Shown here in pieces: positions 13,532-19,937 of a stretch of 19,937 nucleotides of DNA. The stretch is from DASVFB01 sp045806505. Lineage in GTDB: Bacteria; Actinomycetota; Thermoleophilia; Gaiellales; Gaiellaceae. The notes beneath the pieces were generated by a model. It did no database searches, was not told the origin of the DNA, and was given only the letters and a program-made list of their open reading frames with translations. The stretch is from the NCBI GenBank assembly GCA_045806505.1, contig JBJMJE010000184.1, forward strand, positions 1 through 19,937. Direction: 5' to 3'. The position numbers and the translations under genes are program-made. Numbering within the stretch: the first letter of the stretch is position 1; each line of letters starts with the position of its first letter.

Positions 13532-15736
13532 CGCAGGTTCTGCGCACGCCGCGCACGCGAGAGCTCGTTCGCGGCCGCATCGAAGAGACGTCGAAGCGCG
13601 TCGACGGCATCCCCAAGACGACCGGCGAGTTCGAATACGCCAGCGACCTCTCCGCCGCCGGGATGCTGTGGGGACACACGCTGCGGAGCCCGCACGCGCA
13701 CGCGCGCATCCGCTCGATCGACATCTCCGACGCGCTGACGCAGCCCGGCGTGCACGCGGTGCTGACGCATGAGGACGTGCCGGGACGCAAGACGTACGGC
13801 CTCGAGTTCCCGGACCAGCCCGTCCTCGCGATCGATCGCGTCCGCTACTACGGCGAGCCGGTTGCGGTCGTCGCGGCCGAGCACCCGGAGCAGGCGCGGC
13901 GCGCGGCCGAGCGCATCGTCGTCGAATACGAGCCGCTCGCGCCGATCGTGGATGCGGCGAAAGCGACGGAGTCGGAGCCTCTTCATCCCGACAATCCGAC
14001 GGCGGGCCACGGCTACCGCGAAGACGCGCGCCCGAACGTCGTGCGCTCGATGCTGATCCGCCACGGCGATCCGGACGCGGCCGGCGACGTGTCCGTGTCG
14101 GGAGAGTACGAGCTCGGCATGCAGGACCAGGCGTTCCTCGGGCCCGAGTCGGGGCTCGCGGTGCCCGACGGCGAGGGCGGCATCGACATCTACGTCGCGA
14201 CGCAATGGCTGCACGTCGATCTCGAGCAGGTCGCACCGTGCCTCGCGCTGCCCGAGGCGCAGGTGCGCATCCACCTCGCGGGCGTCGGCGGCGCGTTCGG
14301 CGGCCGCGAGGACCTCTCGATGCAGATCCACTCGGCGCTGCTCGCGCTGCATTCGAACCGCCCGGTGAAGATGGTCTACAACCGCGAGGAGTCGTTCACG
14401 GGGCACGTGCACCGCCACGCGGCGCGGATCCGGGCGGAGCACCGTGCGACGCGCGACGGCCGCCTCGTCTGCGTGCGCATGGACATCCTGCTCGACGGCG
14501 GTGACGGCGAACGCGGCCGCCTTTGCCTGCGGGCCGTACAGCGTCCCGAACGCGCTGATCGAGTCCCTCTCGGTCTACACGAACAATCCTCCGTGCGGCG
14601 CGATGCGCGGCTTCGGCGCGGTACAGACGTGCTTCGCCGCCGAGGCGCAGATGGACAAGCTGGCGACGGCCCTGGGGATCGATCCGGTCGAGCTCCGACT
14701 CGTCAACGCGCTCGACCGCGGCGACACGCTGCCTACGGGCCAGGTGATCACGGGCTCGCTGCCGGTCGCGGACGTGATCAAGCGCTGCGCCGCGATGCCG
14801 GTGCCCGAGCCGGAGGAGCTGCCGCGTGACGCGATCCGGCTGCCCGGCGGCGCGGGCAACACGACGCGCGGCGAGGGCGTGAAGCGCGGTGTCGGCTTCG
14901 CCGTCGGCTTCAAGAACATCGGCTACTCGGAGGGCTTCGACGACTTCTGCGCGGCGCGCGTACGGCTGTTCTCGGACGGGTCCGCCGAGGTGCACTGCGC
15001 CGCCGCGGAGGTGGGCCAGGGCGTGACGAACGTGATCCTCCAGGTGGCCTGTCGCGAGCTCGGAACGGAACGCGTACAGCTTGCGGCCGGGTCGACCGCT
15101 CACGTGGGGTCGTCGGGCTCCGCCTCGGCCTCGCGGATGACGTGGATGGCCGCCGGCGCCGTGCGCGACGCCTGCCGCGAGGCGCTTGCGGAGCGCGAGC
15201 GCAAAGGCGGCGGCGAGGTCGACGTCGAGCACATCTACCGCCATCCGCCGACGAAGGCGCTCGATCCCGAGACGGGGCAGATCTCGGACGGCCCCGCGCA
15301 TGTCGCGTTCGCGTGCGCGGCGATGAAGGCGGTCGCAGAGGTGGACGTGGACCTCGGGCTGACGCGCGTCGTGTGGATCGGCACGGCGCAGGACGTCGGC
15401 AAGGCGATGAACCCGCAGGCGGTCGAGGGCCAGATCGAGGGCGGGACGGCGCAGGGGCTCGGGCTCGCGGTGATGGAGGAGATCCTGACGCGCGACGGCG
15501 TGATCACGAACGCGAGCTTCACGGACTACCTGATCCCGACGGCGCTCGACGTGCCTCCGATCGATTCGGAGCTGATCGAGGAGCCGGAGCCGGACGCGCC
15601 CTACGGCGTGAAGGGCGTCGGCGAGCCGCCGACGGTCGTGTCGACCGCGGCAATCGTCGCGGCATTGCGGGACGCAACCGGACTCGAGCTGCGACGCGCG
15701 CCGGTGCGGCCGGACGACATCGCCGGCCTCACATGA
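13528..15736 (+). pseudogene. xdhA: Xanthine dehydrogenase, molybdopterin-binding subunit, split by a frameshifting deletion
   Basis: This is the catalytic subunit carrying the molybdenum cofactor. The first part (ATG 13528) shows RVDGIPKTTGEFEYASDL, HAHARI, the cofactor loop GVGGAFGGREDLSMQIH, then VRMDILLDGG. At 14492-14502 the frame is lost, and the first frame stops at 14829 after 433 codons of mixed sense. The second part continues in another frame with STAVTANAAAFACGPY, NNPPCGAMRGFGAVQTCF, AAAEVGQGVTN, and the C-terminal YGVKGVGEPPTVVSTAA, whose Glu is the catalytic base. Relatives have about six extra residues (of the type AYASSS) at the break. Restoring about 26 bases would give a single frame of about 744 aa, a normal length. 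Everything else looks intact and under selection, so either the mutation is recent or the sequence is in error here. The gene overlaps its neighbours by ATGA at both ends. Confidence 0.9.
14492..14500 (+). repeat. Deletion junction: single TCGACGGCG copy fused from two expected copies
   Basis: In the upstream frame this sequence encodes the end of LLDGG; in the downstream frame it encodes STA. In intact relatives these peptides are separated by about six residues. One copy serving both contexts is what recombination or assembly collapse between two direct repeats would leave. Confidence 0.6.
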
Positions 15737-16215
15737 GCGGAGCACCGCGCGAGGTCATGACCTGGGACGAGCTGGGCGCCGGCGCGCGCTCGCTGGCGGA
15801 GGCCGTACGCGACGACGCCTTCGAGCCGGACCTCGTGCTCGGCATCGCGCGCGGCGGGCTGCTCGTCGCCGGCGCGCTGGGCTACGCGCTCGGCGTCAAG
15901 AACACGTTCACGATGAACGTCGAGTTCTACACCGGGATCGACGAGCGGCTCGAGATGCCGATGATCCTCCCGCCGGTGCCGGAGCTCGTCGACCTCGAGC
16001 GGGAGCGCGTGCTGATCGCCGACGACGTGGCCGACACGGGGCTGACGCTCAAGCTCGTGAAGGACTTCTGCGCCGGCAAGGTCGCCGAGGTCCGCTGCGC
16101 GGTCCTGTACGAGAAGCCGCGCTCGGTCGTGAACTGCGAGTACGTCTGGCGCCGCACCGATCGCTGGATCGACTTTCCGTGGAGTGCCGACGAGCCCGTC
16201 GGCGCGCTTCGGTAG
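15733..16215 (+). CDS. Purine-type phosphoribosyltransferase
   Basis: This cytosolic type I phosphoribosyltransferase of 160 aa probably converts a purine base (xanthine, hypoxanthine or guanine) and PRPP to the nucleotide, which would allow salvage beside degradation. The PPi loop ILVLGIARGGLLVAG-like segment begins near residue 34 (LVLGIARGG). The PRPP-binding motif VLIADDVADTGLT spans residues 93-105 with the paired acidic residues in place. The C-terminus has CEYVWRRTDRWIDFPWS, resembling the base-binding hood of Gpt/xanthine-guanine enzymes. The ATG overlaps the TGA of the xanthine dehydrogenase catalytic subunit (ATGA), so it belongs to that operon. The frameshift upstream would probably reduce its coupled translation. 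The specific base is not readable from the sequence. Confidence 0.87.
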   Translation: MSGAPREVMTWDELGAGARSLAEAVRDDAFEPDLVLGIARGGLLVAGALGYALGVKNTFTMNVEFYTGIDERLEMPMILPPVPELVDLERERVLIADDVADTGLTLKLVKDFCAGKVAEVRCAVLYEKPRSVVNCEYVWRRTDRWIDFPWSADEPVGALR

Positions 16216-16223
16216 CGCGCGGC

Positions 16224-16802
16224 GTGGCTCATGACACCTCGTCCTGGGAGCAGATCTGCCTCAGCACCGAAAGGCTCTACCTGCGGAAGCCCACTCCCCG
16301 AGATGCGGAGGCCATGCACGAGTTGTTCGCGGACCCGGTGGTCATGCATGGCTTGAACAGAGAACCCGTCTCCGAGATCGACGAGACGCGAGCCGTGATC
16401 GAAGGAGGGGTGGACAGTTGGAAAACCGACGGACTCGGCCCGTTCGTTCTCGAGACCGCTACCGACCGTCGGCTGGTCGGCCAGGCGGGCCTGATGATCT
16501 TCGACACGCGCGGCTGGACGCCCTCGACGTGGACAAGGGCGGGCAGCCACGCTCAGCCCGAGCTCGGCTGGGCCCTGATCCGGGCGCACTGGGGCTTCGG
16601 GTATGCGACCGAAGCAGCCGCCGCCATCCGCGACTGGGCATACGAGTCCCGACCGATCGACCTGCTGGTCTCTTTGATCTCGTCGAACAACGTCCGCTCT
16701 CAGCGCGTCGCCGAAGGACTCGGAGCGACACCGACAGGGACCGTCACACCTGCGCACACGAAGCAGAAAGCCGTCGTCTGGAGACATACGCCTGCTGCAT
16801 GA
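16224..16802 (+). CDS. GNAT-family N-acetyltransferase (RimJ/RimL-like)
   Basis: This cytosolic acetyl-CoA-dependent acetyltransferase has 192 aa. The fold is recognisable from the opening TERLYLRKPTPRDAEAMHEL, a central strand ELGWALIRAHWGFGYATEAA (the GFGYATEA loop binds acetyl-CoA), and ISSNNVRSQRVAEGLGATPTG, the Asn-containing helix before the C-terminal beta strand. The acceptor is unknown. The GTG at 16224, eight bases after the phosphoribosyltransferase stop, gives the N-terminus SSWEQICLSTERL. The ORF upstream of it is a shadow of the previous gene. No clear ribosome site is present. Base composition is visibly less GC-rich than the purine genes, and the gene has no obvious pathway link, so it may mark the beginning of an accessory segment. 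Confidence 0.8.
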   Translation: MAHDTSSWEQICLSTERLYLRKPTPRDAEAMHELFADPVVMHGLNREPVSEIDETRAVIEGGVDSWKTDGLGPFVLETATDRRLVGQAGLMIFDTRGWTPSTWTRAGSHAQPELGWALIRAHWGFGYATEAAAAIRDWAYESRPIDLLVSLISSNNVRSQRVAEGLGATPTGTVTPAHTKQKAVVWRHTPAA

Positions 16803-16895
16803 GGCACAAGCGAAGCCGCCGGGGTCGGATCGATGCGAGGTCTCCGCTCGGGGTCACGGAAGGCTGGCGCGGCCTGCCGCCGTCACGCCAGGTGT

Positions 16896-17162
16896 TTAGA
16901 TGAGGCGCTGTTCCTGCGGGTCGAAGCAGACGAGTGCGCGTGCCCGAGCGGTCTCCGCGACGAAAGGGAGGGCGCGCTCTGCGCCGCTGTACGTCATCGC
17001 GAAGTAGAAGAACGGCCCCATGACGTTCCCTTCGAGCGGGCTGTCCGCCCAAGGGGAGGTGTCCACTTCATCGTCGGACAGGTCATGTAGGTCGGGGTAC
17101 TTCGCGGTGAGCGCTCTCGCGTGTTCCGCGGTGATCCCGCGATGGGCGAGCGCTCGCCCCAA
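16896..17162 (-). pseudogene. Apparent C-terminal fragment of a conserved actinobacterial hypothetical protein
   Basis: From TTG 17162 to TAA 16896 there are 88-89 codons. The sequence contains AEHARALTAKYPDLHDL, DTSPWADSPLEG, FAMTYSGAERALPFVAETA and ALVCFDPQEQRL. This order (a helix with tarYPDL, then SPWA, then a WS/YSgAe helix, then GLVxxDPQ) is what I recall from the C-terminal half of a widespread small actinobacterial family of unknown function. The N-terminal half expected for that family is missing. Upstream on this strand the frame is antisense to the neighbouring plus-strand reading frame. A short functional protein starting at TTG cannot be excluded. The 93 bases between this stop and the GNAT gene hold nothing I recognise. 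Confidence 0.5.
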
Positions 17163-17184
17163 GAAGCTGAAGTCCCTCCAATCG

Positions 17185-17442
17185 ATGGACGACCCGGTCG
17201 TGCTCGAGGCGCTCGGGTATGCCGAGCTGCTCCGCGGCCGCAAGGACGAGGCGCTCCAACTGCTGAATGCTGCCGTTGACTCCGAACAAGACGACGCCGA
17301 GTATGCCGACGCCGAGCGGGTCGCCAGCCTCCAGCACATGCTCGACCTCGTACAGCGCGTCGGGCTGGAGACAGGACAGGCGCAGCTTGCGGAGTGGCGC
17401 GCACAGACGATCCGCAACCTGAAGATCGAAACGCCCACGTAG
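17185..17442 (+). pseudogene. Short hypothetical protein, possibly a 5'-truncated helical-repeat protein
   Basis: ATG 17185 to TAG 17442 gives 85 aa. The sequence is mostly helical: VVLEALGYAELLRGRKDEAL resembles a tetratricopeptide helix pair, followed by LQHMLDLVQRVGLETG and LAEWRAQTIRNL. It reads like the end of a larger protein. The same frame is open upstream to 17020, but that part (serine/arginine-rich) is antisense to the opposing fragment and looks non-coding. I do not recognise a family. With the opposite-strand fragment it forms a head-to-head pair only 22 bases apart. The 115 bases from here to the next gene contain only two CCGCGG palindromes and no clear signal. Confidence 0.4.
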
Positions 17443-17557
17443 GCCAAACGTCAGGGAAGATCGGCGGACGCTCGCGCGGCTCAGACTCCTGTCTCCGCGG
17501 CGATTCGGCGGCGATGCCCGTCCCGCGGTGTTTCGCTAGCTCGTAGGGTCCTCCGTC

Positions 17558-18361
17558 GTGCCCGACGACAAGCCTGCGGAGCTGCTCGTGACCTTCGATG
17601 CGCAGCTCCGCGGCGTCATCCCTGACCGGCTGCCGGATGGAGTCACGCTCGAAAGAGACGGGCCGCTTTTGCGGTACGCGGACCGGACGGGTCGCGGCTT
17701 CCTCGACTACCGGGACCTCGGCGGCATCGACGGTCGCGAGCTCGACGACCTGATCGCTCGGCAAGTGGGCGTGTTCGCCGAGCGCGGCATGCGGTTCGAG
17801 TGGAAGTACTTCGCGCACGACCTGCCGGTCGACCTTCCTGAGAGGTTGGTCGCGGCCGGGCTCGAGCCGGAAGAGGTGGAGGCGGTGATGATCGCGCAGG
17901 TGGCTGCGATCGCCGCTGCGCCACGCGTCCCGGAGGGTGTGACGCTGGCGGAGGTGACGGCGCGGGAGGACCTCGACCGGATCGCTGCGATGGAGGAGAC
18001 GATTTGGGGAGACCGGCGGGCCTGGCTGGCGGACACGCTTGAATCCGAGCGCGCTGTCGATCCCGACGCGCTTACGGTGGTGGTGGCCGAGGCCGCCGAC
18101 GCGATCGTGTGTGCGGGCTGGATCAGGTTCCACGAGGGCACCGAGTTCGCCTCGCTGTGGGGCGGCGGAACGCTGCCGGAGTGGCGCAGTCGTGGGGTCT
18201 ACCGGGCGCTCGTGGCCTATCGTGCGCGTCTGGCAGCGTCGCGCGGCATGCGCTACCTCTACGTCGACGCCTCACCGCACAGCCGGCCGATCCTCGAGCG
18301 GCTCGGGTTCGTGGTGGTCACCACGACGACGCCGTATGTCTGGTCGCCCCCCGGCGGCTGA
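17558..18361 (+). CDS. Two-part GNAT-family N-acetyltransferase
   Basis: This cytosolic 267-aa protein consists of an N-terminal domain of about 120 residues and a C-terminal GNAT domain. The N-terminal part (LLRYADRTGRGFLDYRDLG, FEWKYFAHDLPVDLPERLVAAGLEPEE) looks like a degenerate acetyltransferase-like or substrate domain common in actinobacterial GNATs. The catalytic part has VVVAEAADAIVCAGWIRF, then FASLWGGGTLPEWRSRGVYRAL (RSRGVY is the acetyl-CoA loop), YLYVDASPHSRPILERLGF and a final VWSP strand. GTG 17558 is the start; no strong ribosome site is visible. Substrate unknown. It stands alone, with spacers of 115 bases before and 208 bases after it. Confidence 0.85.
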   Translation: MPDDKPAELLVTFDAQLRGVIPDRLPDGVTLERDGPLLRYADRTGRGFLDYRDLGGIDGRELDDLIARQVGVFAERGMRFEWKYFAHDLPVDLPERLVAAGLEPEEVEAVMIAQVAAIAAAPRVPEGVTLAEVTAREDLDRIAAMEETIWGDRRAWLADTLESERAVDPDALTVVVAEAADAIVCAGWIRFHEGTEFASLWGGGTLPEWRSRGVYRALVAYRARLAASRGMRYLYVDASPHSRPILERLGFVVVTTTTPYVWSPPGG

Positions 18362-18569
18362 GCCCGACGGTCGTTCGGGTCCGTGTCGAACATTCGCCGA
18401 TGCGAGAGTCTTCCCGCGCAGTAGTGGCTCGTGAGCTACTTCGAGGAAAGCGACAAAGGGTGACGCTGACGAGGATCAAGCAGAACCAGGTCGACGAGCG
18501 AGCGCCGGCAAGGCCGTCAGAAGAACGTGCCGAATCGCCGGGGCGGCCTGTTCCGGCCGGTAACGGGCC
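18362..18569. other. Spacer before the creatininase-family gene, with a hairpin near its start
   Basis: No coding sequence is convincing here. CGGCC-TGTTCC-GGCCG (18544-18559) is a perfect 5-base stem ending ten bases before the GTG. GTAG...CTAC around 18422-18440 could form a weaker one. Either might affect translation of the downstream gene. No promoter box was clear. Confidence 0.3.
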
Positions 18570-19253
18570 GTGGTGAGGATCCGCGATCTCAACTGGATGC
18601 AGCTCGAGACGTACCTGAGGAAAGACGACAGGATCGTCCTCCCCGTCGGCTCCACCGAGCAGCACGCCTACCTCTCCCTCGAAACCGACAACATCCTCGC
18701 CGAGCGTGCATCTGTCGAAGCGGCCGACCCGCTCGGCGTGCCGGTGCTGCCGGTGGCTCCGTACGGCGTGACCGGCTTCACTGCGTATCCCGGAAGTCCG
18801 ACGCTCCGCGCGTCCACGCTTCTCGCGCTTCTCTCCGATGTGGTCGATTCGCTCCTCGGCCAGGGGTTCGCGCGAGTGCTGGTCGTGAACGGTCACGGCG
18901 GAAACACCGAACCCGGTAAGGACTGGGCGCGGGATCGCGTTACCGGCTCGGTCGTGTGGCACGAGCTTTGGGAGGGCCGGCCAGACGAGATCGCCGCCGC
19001 GATCGATCCCGACTACGACCATGCCTCGTGGTCGGAGAACTTTCCCTGGACGCGGCTCCCGGGTGTGGTCATCCCCGAGGAGCGCAAGCCTCCGGTCGAG
19101 TGGCCCGAAACCGGGAACCCGGAAACGTGGCGGGAAGCGCTCGGCGACGGCTCCTTCGGCGGCCTCTATCAGCGATCGCGAGAGGACGAAGGGCGACTCT
19201 GGGCCGCCGCGGTGCACGCGATCCGAGAGCGGCTTGAACGGTGGGACGAATAG
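18570..19253 (+). CDS. Creatininase-family metallohydrolase
   Basis: This is a cytosolic metal-dependent amidohydrolase-like protein of about 227 aa in the creatininase superfamily, whose members hydrolyse cyclic amides, formamides or peptides. Metal-site segments are VLPVGSTEQHAYLSLETDNILAE near residues 23-45 (Glu, His and Asp ligands), VVNGHGGNTEP (His), and HASWSENFPW (His and Glu). The first motif has EQHAYLSLETD where classical creatininases have EQHGPHLPLxTD, one residue shorter and lacking the second His. I recall this as a recurrent subfamily rather than a defect. GTG 18570 and GTG 18573 are equivalent starts. It lies near purine genes, so a ring-opened or hydantoin-like substrate is conceivable, but this is speculation. 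It converges with the LLM oxidoreductase gene across 29 bases. Confidence 0.85.
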   Translation: MVRIRDLNWMQLETYLRKDDRIVLPVGSTEQHAYLSLETDNILAERASVEAADPLGVPVLPVAPYGVTGFTAYPGSPTLRASTLLALLSDVVDSLLGQGFARVLVVNGHGGNTEPGKDWARDRVTGSVVWHELWEGRPDEIAAAIDPDYDHASWSENFPWTRLPGVVIPEERKPPVEWPETGNPETWREALGDGSFGGLYQRSREDEGRLWAAAVHAIRERLERWDE

Positions 19254-19282
19254 AGGCGGTGCCGGGGCAAGGAAGCTACGCG

Positions 19283-19937
19283 CTACGCCGCGACACCCGA
19301 GAACTGCGGGATGATCTTCGCGCCGTAGGCCTCGAGCGTCGGCTCCTGCGAGTTCGTCATCAGGTAGATGTTGAACTGGTCGACGCCGACTGACTCGAGC
19401 TCCCTCAGCTTCTCCGTGGCCTGCGCAGGCGTTCCCAGCACGCAGAAGCGGTCGACGATTTCATCGGTGACGAACTCGCCGTGTGCGGCGCCCACGCGCG
19501 AGTGCTCCTTATAGTCGTAGAACTTGCGCGCCTTCACGTACTCCGTCAGCGCCGCCGGGATCTCAGAGTCGAAGCCGTAGCGCTCTATCAGGTCCATGAC
19601 GTGGTTCGACACCATCGCCGGGAACCACTTCGCCTGCTCGCGCGCCGACTCGATGTCGTCCGTCACGTTCGACGGCGCGCCGACGATGCACTTCAGCTCC
19701 GCCGGGTCGCGTCCGGCCTCCTCTGCGGCGCGCCGCGCGGTGTCCATGATCCACTCGATGATCTGCGGGTCGGCCAGCTGGATGATCACGCCGTCGGCGA
19801 CGCGTCCCGCGACCGCCAGCGCCTTCGGCCCGTAGCCGGCGATCCACATGGGGACCGGCGGCAGCTCCTGACGCACCCATTCGAGCTTCAGCTGCTTGTC
19901 GTTCCACTCGACCTCGCGGCCGTTCATCAGCTCCTTG
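19283..19937 (-). CDS. LLM-class (luciferase-like) probably F420-dependent oxidoreductase (partial, N-terminus off the right edge)
   Basis: The C-terminal 218 or so residues of a luciferase-like monooxygenase fold protein are visible, open to the window edge; the internal Met near 19927 is not the true start. Segments typical of the family are PPVPMWIAGYGPKALAVAGRVADGVIIQLADP (cofactor and barrel strands), EFVTDEIVDRFCVLGTPAQATEKLREL and GVDQFNIYL. The pattern YDYKEHSRVGAAHGEFV followed by DEIVDRFCVLG resembles, from memory, the TIGR03842 (CPS_4043-like) group. I associate that group with F420 use and with pyrimidine or hydantoin degradation neighbourhoods. The cofactor-specific N-terminal residues are off the window, so F420 rather than FMN is inferred. 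Confidence 0.82.
   Translation of the reverse strand, partial: KELMNGREVEWNDKQLKLEWVRQELPPVPMWIAGYGPKALAVAGRVADGVIIQLADPQIIEWIMDTARRAAEEAGRDPAELKCIVGAPSNVTDDIESAREQAKWFPAMVSNHVMDLIERYGFDSEIPAALTEYVKARKFYDYKEHSRVGAAHGEFVTDEIVDRFCVLGTPAQATEKLRELESVGVDQFNIYLMTNSQEPTLEAYGAKIIPQFSGVAA

Noticed and set aside
10556..14236. A 1226-residue minus-strand protein extending adenine deaminase upstream
   Set aside because: Everything before ATG 12253 is antisense to the xanthine dehydrogenase genes, and ATG 12253 has a good ribosome site and family-like N-terminus.
1..19937. tRNA, rRNA, CRISPR array, insertion sequence or prophage genes
   Set aside because: No T-loop-like GTTCGAATCC sequence, regular spaced repeats, transposase motifs or phage genes were seen on reading both strands.

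Overview
The window is very GC-rich with strong G/C bias at third codon positions. It uses many GTG and a few TTG starts and has tightly overlapping genes (ATGA, GTGA and TGATG junctions). One gene looks like an F420-dependent luciferase-like oxidoreductase. Together this suggests a high-GC actinomycete-type bacterium, perhaps a deep-branching one such as Thermoleophilia. The taxonomic placement is inference; no rRNA or other marker gene is present.

Most of the window is a purine-scavenging and purine-degradation island. From the left edge, three minus-strand genes encode a BMP-type ABC importer: a permease cut by the edge, a double-ATPase subunit and a binding protein. Divergent from them across a short promoter region is a plus-strand set: a compact M20 allantoate/N-carbamoyl amidohydrolase, a VOC (glyoxalase-like) protein and an EEP-type phosphoesterase. 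A long minus-strand operon (about 12253 down to 5915) encodes adenine deaminase, 8-oxoguanine deaminase, 5-hydroxyisourate hydrolase, OHCU decarboxylase, the membrane cytochrome-c urate hydroxylase PuuD, a DUF3830 protein and an APH-family kinase. Divergent from adenine deaminase, a plus-strand operon encodes the FAD, 2Fe-2S and molybdopterin subunits of xanthine dehydrogenase, followed by a purine-type phosphoribosyltransferase.

The inferred logic is import of nucleosides or bases, adenine to hypoxanthine, hypoxanthine/xanthine to urate, and 8-oxoguanine directly to urate. PuuD, UraH and UraD then convert urate to (S)-allantoin. The M20 enzyme could act on allantoate. Allantoinase, guanine deaminase and the XDH maturation factor are not seen here.

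The right part (about 16216-19937) is looser and more accessory: two GNAT acetyltransferases, two apparently 5'-truncated gene fragments lying head to head, a creatininase-family hydrolase, and a partial LLM oxidoreductase cut by the right edge.

Notable oddities are: a frameshifting deletion in the molybdopterin subunit whose junction looks like collapse between short direct repeats; three genes (permease, puuD, uraD) lacking a credible ATG/GTG/TTG start where the protein should begin; a dense run of stem-loops between uraH and uraD; and a DUF3830 gene overlapping the puuD stop codon. No tRNA, rRNA, CRISPR array or transposase was seen.
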